Shown here: piece by piece, positions 25,621 to 38,453 of the stretch | How positions within the stretch are numbered: position 1 is the first letter of the stretch | Layout: every line of letters starts with the position of its first letter | From: Phorcus lineatus | Lineage: Eukaryota; Mollusca; Gastropoda; Trochida; Trochidae | Reading direction: 5' to 3' | Assembly: GCA_921293015.1 (NCBI GenBank) | Contig: OV121088.1 | Coordinates: 18,141,645 to 18,205,644 of the forward strand | DNA length: 64,000 bases | The notes under the pieces: generated by a model | The model's database searches: none | Told to the model about the DNA's origin: nothing | The model's input: only the letters and a program-made list of their open reading frames with translations | Program-made: the position numbers and the translations under genes

Positions 25621-28600
25621 GTTTTTTGAAGCAATTACAAACAAATTAGCGGTATAATATTGACAATTTGGCCGAACTGATATGGTCTTTGTTCATGAGT
25701 TAACTTAATGTAAACTCGACACGAAAAACGTCTTCACGATTCTCTTTAACTGTTCTTCCAATCATTCACGACATGCAACTAGCAGAGATTCTCCAGTTGA
25801 TCTCTCGTAAGATTGGTAAATAGCTACGCACCACTGTTAATCAAGATAACTCGTTCAATTCAACTGCTTAAATAAACAGACCAATCTCTTTAAACTATGG
25901 TTATTTTAAGGCTGTTTCCCCATTAAACAACAAAGTTAAACCAATAAAATGCTTTTAAAAATAAGAATTCAAATATCAGATTAGTTTGAACGCCATTGTA
26001 ATATTTTCATCGACGAAAGACGGATTCCAATCAAAACACAGACAAGCCTTGGGTTGATTTCAGTGACAAGACTGGCTTGTAAATGCATGTTCAATAAAGA
26101 AAATATAAATTCTCTTAGTGTGATTCCATTGAGTTTTTCAGCTCCTGCTGAAAAGTTATTAAGTCACGCGTCTGTCTTAAAAAGTCGACCCAAGTGACTC
26201 AAGTCATGAATCGCGTCATGTCAGTTGAGAAAAACTATTTCCTCACAACTGCCATCAATTGAATGGTTTACACAATTTCGACAGACTGAAAACTAGCTAA
26301 TAGCAGTTGATTATGCTGGGTAATCCAGAAGCTTTGGTAGTAAACGATGTTTATTGGCATAAGATGCTCATAATTGATGAAAGTGAACGGTGGAACATGG
26401 GCAGTCTAAACCCCAATTACATCCTCGCGACGATGGTGACGATACATTAGCGAACAGTCAATACCTTCATAAAAAAACCAATTGGCTCTTCATGTGCCTG
26501 GTGTCGTTTCCGCCGTGGAAGGGTTCGTTTGTCCTCTCTCTTTCCTCATAACATACTTTGTATCCTAGCAAACTAAATGTATTTCTTGTAATCTCATCAA
26601 TTACTAGCATTTGCTAGCCCTCTAGAAGTAGCAAGCAATTATTAGTAAAGATGCGCTAGTGTTTCACTGAAGCCTCTGTCCTATGGATTAAGAGAGTACA
26701 AGTAATTTGAAGAGATCGCGTAGGCCACGTGTATTGATTAATATCATTGTGTTGGGTATTTTCTATCAATTTCCGAGCCGTGGTGAAATCTTAATGGTGC
26801 CTCTTAACCGAGCGATATGTTGCTCTCCTACTCTGCCCCTTATCCAATGATCTTCAGCTGCGGTAACATGAAAGCTCTGTGCCTGCTAATAGTGGCCGTA
26901 GGGGAGGATGGGAACGTCTCGAGCACTCAAAACTCGTTCTATATACATCGCCTTCTTAATCTTATCTTCACTAGATGGAGAGAAGCGCAAGAAAGCCATT
27001 GCTGCTTAACTAGATGATTGATACAAGGCCTTGCGTTAACAGTTCACTTTCTGAGGGATACTGGCCACACATACGGCTTCGGTATGGATTGGTCTGTCCT
27101 TACGCGCACAATGTTACATTCAGATATAATGTCGTAGGCTTGTCACCCAGTTGTAGTATTCCTAACGTTCACGTCATTTGTCATTCAGAAGAAAAGAAAG
27201 GACAACAAAACTTAAGTAGCCTGAATGTGAAGTTGTTTTATTTTGTTTCTGAACACGCATAATTTATGATTTGTGATTTTTGTCATTTTCGAAAAAAAAA
27301 TCCTAGTTGTTTGACTTAAGAGATTTTGTTTCTTTTGTTTGTTTGAAATCTTTGTAATTTTTGTATCTAAATGTTTCTGTGTATAGCTAGGTTTAGGAAA
27401 TTTTATCATACTGAAAGTGTATACTTAATTTAAAGTGTGTGATGATAATGTCGAAATTTCGAAAACAAAATTATCCATTTCGTTTTGAAGATGCAAATTT
27501 GATTTTCATAGATTTTAAAATTCATTGTATGAATCAAAGAAAAATTATTCTTTTATGAATGATAGATGTTTATTGCACGTTTTCTTGAAATTCATTTGTC
27601 ATTGGATTTTGGAGAATGTGAAAAAGCGATTGTTAAATTCTTAAATAGATAATTTAATTTCGATAATAATAAAATAAATGTATTTATAATATGGCAATTA
27701 AAACAATTATGTAACAATTAATAACTATGTAATACTTTGAATTAAGTTATTATCATTCTTTGAAGTGTCACAGAAGCCTTGTTTATACACACACTTTCAA
27801 AACACTTTCCGTGTGCATTAATGCAATTGCAACACAAATCTTTACGAAAACGAAGTGCTCATATCTTGATTTTTTTTATGGTTTAGTTAATTAAACATAA
27901 AGTCTAAACACATCATAAGTATTTTTTTGGGCAAAATTAAGATGTCTTTGATCGCTGTATGCTATCAATCATATTCAATTTTTTTTAGATTATGAGACAA
28001 AAGAATTTAATAAATGGATGGTATACTGGATGCATTATCAATCAGATCATCTGTAGCCAGTAAAGGCCAGGTATGTGAGCCTCTCTCGGGTACACAACTT
28101 CTTTGGGCTTGCACTAAAAGTAGAAACCATACCTTTGATATTGTTGAAAATTGATTAAAACGAAATACGATTCAGTATGCATGACATCACACCAAACTTC
28201 AAAGAAAATTTGATTGATAGTTGCTGAAAGTTGTCGATTACAATAATACTTTATTCTGTCTCAAGTCAACGATGTATAGTAAAGTGTATAAAACCAATGC
28301 AAATTTGCCATCGTCAGTTTTGTCTGCTTATCCACTTATAGAAATATATTTAAAAAAATGAAGAAAGAAAATAGTTTTTCTGCATAGTTATTTTTTAAAC
28401 GTAAATTTGCCATTTTATTTTTATTATATTTTCGAGAATGTGATATTGATAAACATGATTATTTTTAGTCTCTCACCTAAAGTTACATCGTAAAAATTAT
28501 GCCCCTGCAAGACAAAGGCTTACAGTAACGACAGAATCTGGCCGTAGACGTCACTTCGAAAAGATAACTAATCAAATAATCTTATTTATTTTAGTTCATG

Positions 28601-30289
28601 ACTGTCAAATATAACAAAGACATAAATACACAATTAAGAGCAATAACCAAGGCTTTTAATTTAAAGACATGAAATAAATCGGACTGGAAAATTTCCCCAG
28701 TATTTTCCTGATATCGATTCGAGTAATTATCCCCTAAACGCAAAGCTCGCTATTACTTAACCCGAGCCTAGGGCGCCTCATTTCTAAATTAGTACCCTCA
28801 CATTAAAATTTACAATGACGATGGATCGGAATAGCTGCTTTCTGATTGGTTCAAGGGGAAACCTCTTTAGGAAGGTATTTGCCATTGTCGTCTTTTCTAT
28901 AGCCGCATTTCTGTAAAATCTCAACATTCGACTAAAAGTCAAATTAAGAAGTTGGCCAAAATCTTTCTCTGTAATCTCTCCCATATTTTTAAGCAAGCAA
29001 CACAGGTGTTCTGTTGCTCATTGATTGCAGTGAACAATAGACAATTATCCACGACTTTCCTACAGGAGCACGGGTTCGAAACAGTGGGCGGGGTGGGGTG
29101 ATTAGCTCTGTGTGCGCAGGTGATCATGGGAACTTCGTAAATGAGACCCATCTGATTAAGAGTTTAATTCAGCTTTAATGTCAGTTTTCCCTTTTGCAGA
29201 ATTCATCAATTTAATAAAACAAATAACAATTTTTCTCCTCAAACAAAGCGGTTAAACCTTTAGATAGGTATTTATAAGTGGTACTTTTCAAAAATACATC
29301 CATCGTCATTTTTCAAAGAAAAATACAGTACCAATAGCAGTGTAATGTAATCGTAGTAAATATGTACATAAGAATGTAAAAGACTAAAGAAAAATAACTT
29401 TTTGCAAAAATATGTGCCACGGAAAGGAATTACAAAATAGCTGTTACGAGAAATAGGTGTTGGAAGAAATGGAAGTTTTTTAAAAACAGAAGTTAAATAC
29501 AAAAGTACATGTGAACAAACGGTGTTGGTAAAGTTATTTTCCCACGTGTCAGCTGCATGTACCATATACGTTTCCATATTCATCATTATTTTAAAATTAG
29601 AATCAATTGAAAGATTTCAAAAGTTTCCTAAAATAAAGAGGTTGATATTTTTGTGCATCTAATAAGTTAACAGTGTTGACAGTTCTTAATGAACGCAAAG
29701 TTTAGTGGTTTATGTAATATATACACACACACACATATCATACCGATGAACACATACAATAAAGCAGCGTGCTTTTCCTTTCATGGAACAAACATTGAGA
29801 TCTATAGCACGATGTTTCCCTTTATTTCGATTTCCGACTTTTGAGCAAATCATTTTTATTAAACATTATTTTCACACTAACGAACAACGATTAGGATCGA
29901 AAATGTCCTACAATATTGTAATTGTAACATTTACAAATCTATGACATATTTTTTAAATTAATATGAAAGCCGCAGGGTTCAGTTTGAAGTTAGAAGCGTC
30001 CATTGTTTGTGCTGGGGAGGGTTGCTCGCCACAATGACAACTGTACGCTGTTTATAGATCAACTATTATCCACGTCCATTTGAAAAGACCTCAGAGAAAC
30101 GTGCTCATTACATCATGTAAAAGATTTTAAATTGATTTATATGATTAAAAGCGAAACACCTTTAAACATGTTTGTAGTTTTAAAAGCGAAGTAGGTTATT
30201 TACAAAAGATAATTAAATCATGTAAATAGAATTGCAGATTGAATCTTATTCAAGAGGAACGCCTTGTTTTAAAATTGTTTTTGTGACAG
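25621..30289. other. Gene-free, mostly AT-rich DNA
   Basis: No gene is recognised. The part from about 26,480 to 27,180 is less AT-rich with paired short open frames on the + strand (26,817-27,017 and 27,014-27,262), neither with motifs. A GGGTTCGAA word near 29,071 resembles a tRNA B box but has no tRNA fold around it. Confidence 0.35.
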
Positions 30290-31100
30290 AAGGAACCCAC
30301 TGTGAGAGCATTGGCTGATCCAATAGCTTCATAAAAACCGGTTGTCATTATACGGAAGCAAGAGAGGATTTGTATGAACAGCAGCATCAAAACATGGCTC
30401 AAAATTACATTGCTTATGAGGGGATTAGATAAACAACTTTATCTCTTAATAAATGCAGATACTCAGGGAAAATGAAAAAAAATCTATTAGGAGTGACCGT
30501 TGAAATCTCTCATGACATTTGTTTTGATATCTTTCTAATCCAAGACGTCTGGGGCGGTTTGAGACGAGCAACATTAAATCTAGACCCGAGACTTTCAAAG
30601 AATTGTCACTTTAAGACTGAAAAATCTCCTACCATTGGGGATTACAAAGTTATTTACTGTCATTGGCGGCGACATGAAGACTTGTTTGGGCTTGCGTTTC
30701 CACTGCACTAATCCGTGAACTAAGACACATCCCCCTCGAGATCTATTTCGCCGAAATGGATTTTATTGAAGCTAAGCCTTTATTGAGGATTTCTCCTTCA
30801 TTTTGCTCAAATTGCTCCTTTATACAGTCGCATACAGAACTCAATTATAGGCTGTCTTTAATGCGTCGCTTTACATGGCGCTTCTAGCCTCGTTTTGGGT
30901 GTGCGGAGATCTATCAAGACAGTCCCTGGAGACTGGAGTCGCGCCTAGCAATACTGTATGTGATCATTCAAATAGAGATTGTAGCGGGCAAAGTGCGAGA
31001 GGTGGAAGAAGTGTATATCATCATGGGGTAACTGGCGACGCATTTGACATTTCTATCAAACATACTAGCTTAGACCTGGCGATGCTAAGTGTAGTTTCCT
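30290..31100. promoter_or_regulatory. Candidate enhancer block D
   Basis: Higher-complexity text between AT-rich flanks. Open frames of 79 and 103 codons (30,472-30,711 and 30,875-31,186) lack recognisable domains and probably reflect the lower AT content. I favour non-coding regulatory sequence, without direct proof. Confidence 0.2.
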
Positions 31101-34100
31101 GCAATTACAGGCAAAGGGGAGATAACTCACGTACAACTATTAAGTTTTCAACATTTTTCAAATACATTTTCATTGAACTTCATTGAAAAATGATTAACAT
31201 CGCCTCAATACACTTGCATTGTTTTCAATTAAACAAGGACGCAACTTTATGGTCAAGGCTTTAATTTAACCTTATTCGTTATATTGAAATATATCTGATA
31301 CCTTTACGCAGTCTTTTTGTCGTTGTTCTATTTTTGCCCACGAACGTTATTGCGCCATTAAACGTGAATCTTTGATTGCCGCAATGTATTTTGGAGTAAG
31401 TAGATAATTCAATTAAGGTTTTATTGAGACTGATCTTTAGTCATTGCATTTACCTTTTACCTGCATGATATCAATGACATTCACAATCACGACAATGAAA
31501 TGCATCGAGCAGTCGGGAAAAGATGTAAAGTTGGCTTGGAATCTAGGCGTTACAATTTATCATACTTTCAAGAAATGCTAAGCTGGTGAATTTGTACTCC
31601 ATGTGTATGATAGGCTCCGAACTGAAATGATTCTCAGAATAGAATGAAAGCAATCCTAAAATGAGGTTCAGGGTGTCTTTTATCCACAAATGTAAGAACA
31701 CGGGAATTAAGCGGAAAAAAAAGAGTTATCATCTTTACCAATCAAAGTATTGTCGATAAATTGCAGTTTATTGTGTTTGCATTTAGAGCGTTTCCTTTTC
31801 ATTTATCAAGATAGATCAGATAAGATTAACGTTGATCACTAGCAGGGGTTTTTGAAAAAAATTCTTTTAAAACGTCAGGAGAGACATTAAGTTTATATCC
31901 GAATTTTTTGCTGAAACAGTGTAGACCACACGTGCATTTACGATGACTTTATGTTTATTGGACATACTTAAATACAGCATTTCGGAGAAATTAACGCTTT
32001 ATTAATTTTATACAGCAGTATATATTCTTCTTGTAAATACCAAAATACATAAATTTTAAATTATGAAAACAAAAGAATTTATTTAAAAGAGGTGACATAC
32101 GGCATGGCGTAAAGTGTTAATTATTTTTACCGAGAACTCGCTTGCTTGAGAGACATATTTATAAGACGAATACGAATAATCATACGTTGTTGCAAATGTT
32201 ATCGTAAGTTAAAATAACTACAGGCGCATGTATCCTGACATCCAACAGAACCTTCAGATATCCTTTATGTTTTAGTCAGCTTCTCTTAGAAACGACAATA
32301 TCTGGCATTTATTATAATCACACACTAGTACAGAATCATATCTATCGCAAAGTCCCTCACTTTCTCAATATATACAGAACTTTACATCACAGTTTTAAAG
32401 CTTTAATTTTACAAAATCTAAAAAAAATGATCATTTATGAAAACTTTGTTATAAACCATGAAAGGCAAAATTGACACCAACTTTACCGGAAAAATTCATC
32501 CTAATTTAATCAGATGGAGAAATTAGACTTGATGCTAGGGAGAATAAGTGTAACAAGACCTCGAGACAGGCTAATCGTAGTCTTCACTTTATCTAAAACT
32601 GAAGAAAACTGAGAACTTCAAGATATATTGATTATAATCGTTTTCCAAATTAAAGGATATATTTCCAAATCTTTATATCCAACACGATACTATTTTTGAT
32701 CGGTAAATGTGTTTGCGACTGTAAGTAGTCCAGATGATAGATCTAATGGGCGTGTTATGTATGAACGATTTACGCCAATCCCAGAGTCAGTGTTGATTGG
32801 CACTGAGACACGTCAAAATAACGTCATTTATTAGCGAACTCTCGGTAAATTATGTAGTAGAGAACTCACCGAGATATGATAAATGTGTAATCTCCACTGA
32901 AGATCGACTTAATGAGACGAAAAAGTGTATGTATTTCACTTAACAGTTGGGCGTGGCCAATTACCACTGATTACAATCACGTTTCTTCATACTCTTTCTT
33001 TTTTTTTATTTATCATGAATTCATTTTTCAAACATTAAATCCAAAAGTTTGGTCCCGGGTCTTTGGAAAATGTTGATTCGTAATGTATGATGACAAAACG
33101 TGAAAATAAATCATGTATATTACCTTCTTTTTTCTTTATTGATATTAAAGGAATAGGTGACGTGAAAGCCAGATTTAAAACAAAACATCTGCTTATTTTG
33201 ATAGGGTAAACTCATTTTGTAGTTTTGTTTTATCTTTTTTACCTTTGATGAATAGCTATGACTTTCTTTTTTTCTTACAAATATTTTTAATTCAGATTAT
33301 CTATTCAATTTGGGATAATTTTAGATATCTTCATTTACTATTCATTTACAGTCTGATAGACTGGCGATATGTGGTCTATTCATAGATGTATAATCATATA
33401 AACATTTAGAAAAAAATTGTTATTTTTTCCTCCTCTGTTTTTTTATTTTTTGCTATGAAATGGCTAGAAAATATAAAGGTAAATCTTCTTATATTTGTTC
33501 TCAAATGAAGAACTGACATTTATATTCATATATATTTTTATCACATCAAAACAATCATAATCTTCAAATGGACAATAAATTTTGAGATTTTTACTTCATA
33601 CCAAAAAGGTAGGAAATATGTAGGCCCGTGCAAATGTTCAAATGATTATTCCAAAAGTATTTATTTAATCTTTTTAGCGTAATGGAATTTTATCTAAATC
33701 TGGTATGAGAATATATCATGATGACACTATAAGAATGTCACTCTTCACCGAGACAGTTTTGTGTCGTTAACGAAGGGTAAGATGTATGATAGATATGTAT
33801 CTATGAACACGTAATGAACCATTGATATTCTCAGGAATACTGCCTTGAAATCCAATGGGAACAACTTAATTACAGGATTCCACTCTTACTCTTTTGGCTT
33901 GAGCTTTGTATTTGATGTTTGGTTGTTTTGTGGTACATTTGAAATAGAAGTATCTAGATAGGCTTGTACTTTTACGTGGAACTAATAATGTGGATTAAAT
34001 GAAAGACTATCTGATGTTTCTGGAACGATGGTTAAGTGTTCTTTTAACACATCATGCAAGGTCGTGCATACAAACCAACATAACTTCTTAAATAATAGTT

Positions 34101-35199
34101 GAATAATTAATCAAATATATGATTCATTTTTCTGAATAATTTGTTTGAGTATCCAATTGACAGTATATATTCTGTATGGATTTGTGAGACGTGCTTTCAG
34201 TTGAATTATTTTCCTGAAATATTCATTTATTCCTGTAATATAAAACCCAAAACAATCTTTCAAATTTTTAATTGATGTGATACATGAGTGTAATCAATGC
34301 TAGCATCTAAATGCTTTAGTAGTCGTTTCGTGCAATTTACCGTTTACTACAGTCTCTATAACTGCCTACTTGTAATACTTGTCCATTTAGGATTTCATTT
34401 TTCATAGAATCATGTTCAAGTTTTGTTGCAGATCATTTCCCCTTTGGCAATCAAACAAGTTACAGTCTTAAATGTACTAGTTAGACGTACTCATTACACA
34501 GTGTAACATAATTAGTACTCTGATATGCTATGTCTAACCAACCAGTAAATAACTTTCCTCGAGCAGTGACAACTGTTGAGTTCAAGGTTTAGCCTGTTTC
34601 TGATTTCTTGCATAACGACTTTTCATTGGCTGTAAAATTCTGCAATAACAATTAATAGCCAACTGTCAGCGATAGACGTTTGCCTTAAAAGTTACCTGGG
34701 ACCTTGTCGATACAAGTACGCCGAGATTTATCAAATGTCGTAATGTTATAACAGCTTTCATCACTTGTCTTAAATGTCTTCCTCCTCAGTTTCTAAAACG
34801 AAAAAAATATGGTTTCTCTCAAATTCAAGAAAATTATATATTTGTATATTAGTGTATGTAAATCATTATGTATGAAATAGGATATGTTGTACTCTTGTGT
34901 CCCCACTAAAAAATTATCCATCTTCAATGTATGTGTTACGGCCATTATTCATGCCTATCACAACGAAGCAATTGCTGTACTGACACACCAGTCAGTAACA
35001 CAACACTTAATTACATCGAACTTCGTAGTAATTCCGCAAACTTTAAATATAAAATATTCAAATTTTTAACAACGTAAACAATAGAGCAGGCAAACAAGGA
35101 AATTGTAAAATCAACTTACATTGTGCACACTTTACAAAAAGGTAATGACAACGCACACCTAACTTCTCAATATGTAACTGATCGAACAGAATCGACCTT
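31101..35199. other. Long AT-rich gene-free stretch
   Basis: No open frame of note and no repeat boundary is seen. T-rich and A-rich runs are frequent. The composition is the most monotonous in the window. Confidence 0.4.
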
Positions 35200-36110
35200 T
35201 TTATTGATTGAATTGAGAGATGAAACATTAGCTATCAGGAGCTGATTCTTACTCTCTACTTCTGGCTCAATTACCCGTTACCCTGGGATCACCTTGAAGC
35301 ATACCTCCGACCGTGTAAGATTTGTATTCTATTGTATCGATTTAATTAAGAAGTGAGTTCTGTTAATTAAGTGGATGTTGGATGGACGTGAAGATCTTGT
35401 CATATCCCTATCAATGGCGCTCTGATCCCCTACTGTTTGTTCAATGTCATCCATCCCTTGCCAGCCATTGTTCCTGTGTTTGTCTACTCGCGCCACATGC
35501 AGCTGATTATTTCGCTCTATTGTTCGAATGCTCCATTAGTCACATTATTCAAACCCATTTTCCTCTCCCTGGTCTATAATGGCTTGTAGATTAAATCGCC
35601 GTCGCTCGCCAAGACGTGAACAGAGAGTCTTCCCATCAGCACCGTATAAACAAAGCGAAACACGGATATATAATATACAATGATTCCTTAACAGACTCGC
35701 TTCTAGCCTCGAGGTTTGGTGTATGATACGTTCTTGTGTGCCACCGTCTTTCAACCCGCGGCCATTTTGAAAGGAACTGCGTGCCACTAATACTGTCCCT
35801 TCGCGGATCGGAAGTAGTGTTGCACGCTCGCGGCCGTCACTTAAACTAGTCCCGATTTGTTTCCTCGCGTAATGATGGTCCATTAGCTCTTTATTTGGGC
35901 ATTAAGTTGTGTATAAGGACTTAATTCTGTCTACAGGCTTCACTTGTACGGCATCAGTGTTTCACGAATAATTAGCCGTAATCATATCTTTAATTCCATG
36001 TGGGCGCGATGGCGGATTAATTCTCTGATTGAAGACTCTCAAAAACCCCGATTTCTCCAACTGAAGACTCAGCCATGTTGTCTCCGAGGCTAATTTCTTT
36101 CTCAAACCAA
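35200..36110. promoter_or_regulatory. Candidate enhancer block E upstream of Hmx
   Basis: A less AT-rich, non-repetitive block about 2.3-3.3 kb upstream of the Hmx start codon. It contains TTAATTAAGTGG (35,363-35,374), which joins a homeodomain core to an NK-class-like AAGTG word. Hmx proteins belong to the NK-related group, so autoregulation is conceivable. Open frames on both strands (35,382-35,579 and 35,545-35,883) overlap and have no domain signature. Confidence 0.3.
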
Positions 36111-38099
36111 GGAAACCTTACCTGACAACAAGAACTGACAAAAAGGAGATAGGATAATTTGCACGCTTAATAATTCTCATTTAGTTCTACTCCCGTTAAG
36201 TTAGTCAAAGCACTGGCAGTACTTGAGGAGGTTACTATGACCAGATATGCCATGATAAGTGCAGTTACCGATATCAGTGCGGAAGTGGGGATACATACTT
36301 GACATTCAAGCCAATTGAGATCGTTATCGTTCTTACAATAGCTCGTAAGAATCATGACGATGACATTTACTTTTTGATTGGATGTAACGTAACTAACGTT
36401 TAAAAAAACGACACAAAAATATATTGAAAAAGAAAGATTCTGTAACCGGCAATGCAAAGTTACTCACATTGATAAAAGATTGATTTTTAAATGTAGAAAT
36501 GAGGTTAACAAATTATTTTTTCACAAAAGAGTTTTTGTGATAATTTGTCTTGCCCTTTAGGTAATTTTTTTCGACTAATACTGTGCCCTATTTAGCAAAA
36601 CTGACGATGAAAAAATGTCTTTGTTCCGATGAACAAATTTACTAAAAACGCAGTGTGAAATGAAAATGCCAGTTTGAGTATATAAGGACTGTGCAGAAAT
36701 TAAATTTTTGGATTTTTTTTCAAACCAAAACGCACAATGTTTTTGTTATAAGTAAAAATGCAGTTTGATATTCTCGAAACCAAAGACATCACTACAATAA
36801 TTATACGATAGAGTACATTCATATGGGTGGAGAAATCTGAACGTTCCTCGGCTAACATCAATTGTGTCGTCTCAATGAGAAGAGGTACTTTACTTTGAAA
36901 CAAGACAGAAGAGTTGAGAAGAAAGGAGAAAGGGAAAGAATTGGAGTAAATAAAATATCGACTCTGGAGAAGAAATTTGAAATGTAAAACATCGGGACAA
37001 TCTACATTTTACCCATTTTGTTAAATCCGCTTCTCTTCTCTGAAATAAGGTTTTCACTATTGCAAAACGTTTTATTTGAGTTTATAGTTGCATGAGTGTA
37101 CATGTAGGGGAGCATTCTGTCCTGCTTATTTGGTTTCAGCATGATACAATTTTTTCTCACTTATACGTTTGATAACGCCTGTAGCTAAAAAAAAATAGAC
37201 TACTTTATGTTATACCACACGTTTAATATCTTTCCTGGTATTAAAAACCTTTCATGTTAAAGTAACAAAAAAAAACATTCATGAAGAGAAATTAATTCAT
37301 TAGATATTTGTAAATAATATGTATACTTTGAGAGTAAAACACAAATACATAAACTCACCAAAGCTAAAGTAAATGTACGGTATTACAAGCTATCATTATT
37401 TCTAGAAACCAACCTCTTTCAGCAGATTTAAGGAATCACTCATGATGATATTCACATTTGTAATTATTGTTTTTATATTGAGATAAAAGGTTCAAGCAAC
37501 TAATTTTTTATTCAACTTTTACTCAAATTTCTCAATCTTCTAAAGAAGATTTCTCTTAATCTTCAGGTCATCCATTTTTGGGAATGTCTAAACTGAAATC
37601 AAGAAAGAGATTGCATCTTTCGCATTATCTTCTCGTTAACAATAAGATTTCGGACGTTCAAGACGTTTTCAGGATAAAACTGTAATTATCAATTAGGCGA
37701 ATAAATTTCAAGAGCTTAGTATATAGCAATTCATCCCAAAATAAGGCGATTTTATTTTCTTGCTTAATAATTGAGATTTTTCAATTTTGAAAACTATTTA
37801 TTGCACCTGAAAGGAAATGAGATGCGTAATTACTGACTGTCAACTATAGAGCATGTTTTGTCGAGGACAATGTTGTTAAGAGTCCAAATGAATACTTGGG
37901 AATGTAATTGTATTTTCTAGGGTATTTTCTCGGCGTGTTCTAATAACTTGATTATTGCTAATGTCACCACTGATTACATATTCAGTGGATATACCATATT
38001 CAAGCAGAGTGCCATCTTGCAGGATAATCTATAAGATGCGACAATTATAGATGTAAACGAGACACCATTAATACGTGTCTGCTTCACAACAAGCCCGAT
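36111..38099. other. AT-rich DNA upstream of Hmx
   Basis: No coding region is recognised. Short open frames at 36,167-36,457 and 36,700-36,903 (minus) have no motif. Confidence 0.4.
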
Positions 38100-38453
38100 T
38101 TACCTGGCTAGCGACAAACGGCAACCAATCAAAATGGGCCTCAAAGAGTTTCTTGGAAACGTCCTATCTATGGGCGTGGCAAGCACAGTCGTGTAATTTT
38201 GTTATTAATGATGTTTAAGATTACCTGTGACTCCAACAATGGAAATCTCTACCTGCCCTTCAAATAGAGAGACATTGAGTTTCATATCCATTTCAGACAG
38301 GTGTGTCAAATTATCCCTTCACACCTGTATAACTGACCTGTCAAGGCGGCGGTAATAATCGTGGTAGGCTACATCAGGACGATCGCACTACGCTCTATCT
38401 GCCCCAGAGATACACATCAATGAGTTGATCTCCTGTTAGGAGTCTTCACAAGT
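38100..38453 (+). promoter_or_regulatory. Hmx 5' flank / probable promoter and 5' UTR
   Basis: This stretch lies immediately before the Hmx start codon and is less AT-rich than the DNA upstream. It contains a CCAAT word at 38,125-38,129 and several ACCTG/CAGGT words. An in-frame TGA at 38,421-38,423 precedes the chosen ATG with no other in-frame ATG between, which supports the start. No TATA box is obvious and the transcription start cannot be placed by eye. Confidence 0.45.
38297..38328. promoter_or_regulatory. Inverted ACAGGTGTG/CACACCTGT pair
   Basis: A perfect 9-bp inverted repeat, ACAGGTGTG (38,297-38,305) and CACACCTGT (38,320-38,328), is separated by 14 bases about 125 bases before the start codon. 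Each arm holds both a CAGGTG E-box (Snail/ZEB type) and an AGGTGTG T-box-like half-site. Paired sites suggest a dimeric or cooperative factor. Binding is inferred. Confidence 0.4.

Noticed and set aside
29060..29090. tRNA-like GGGTTCGAA word
   Set aside because: No A box at the right distance and no cloverleaf around it.
30875..31186. 103-codon open frame
   Set aside because: No recognisable motif; lower AT content of the block is enough to explain it.
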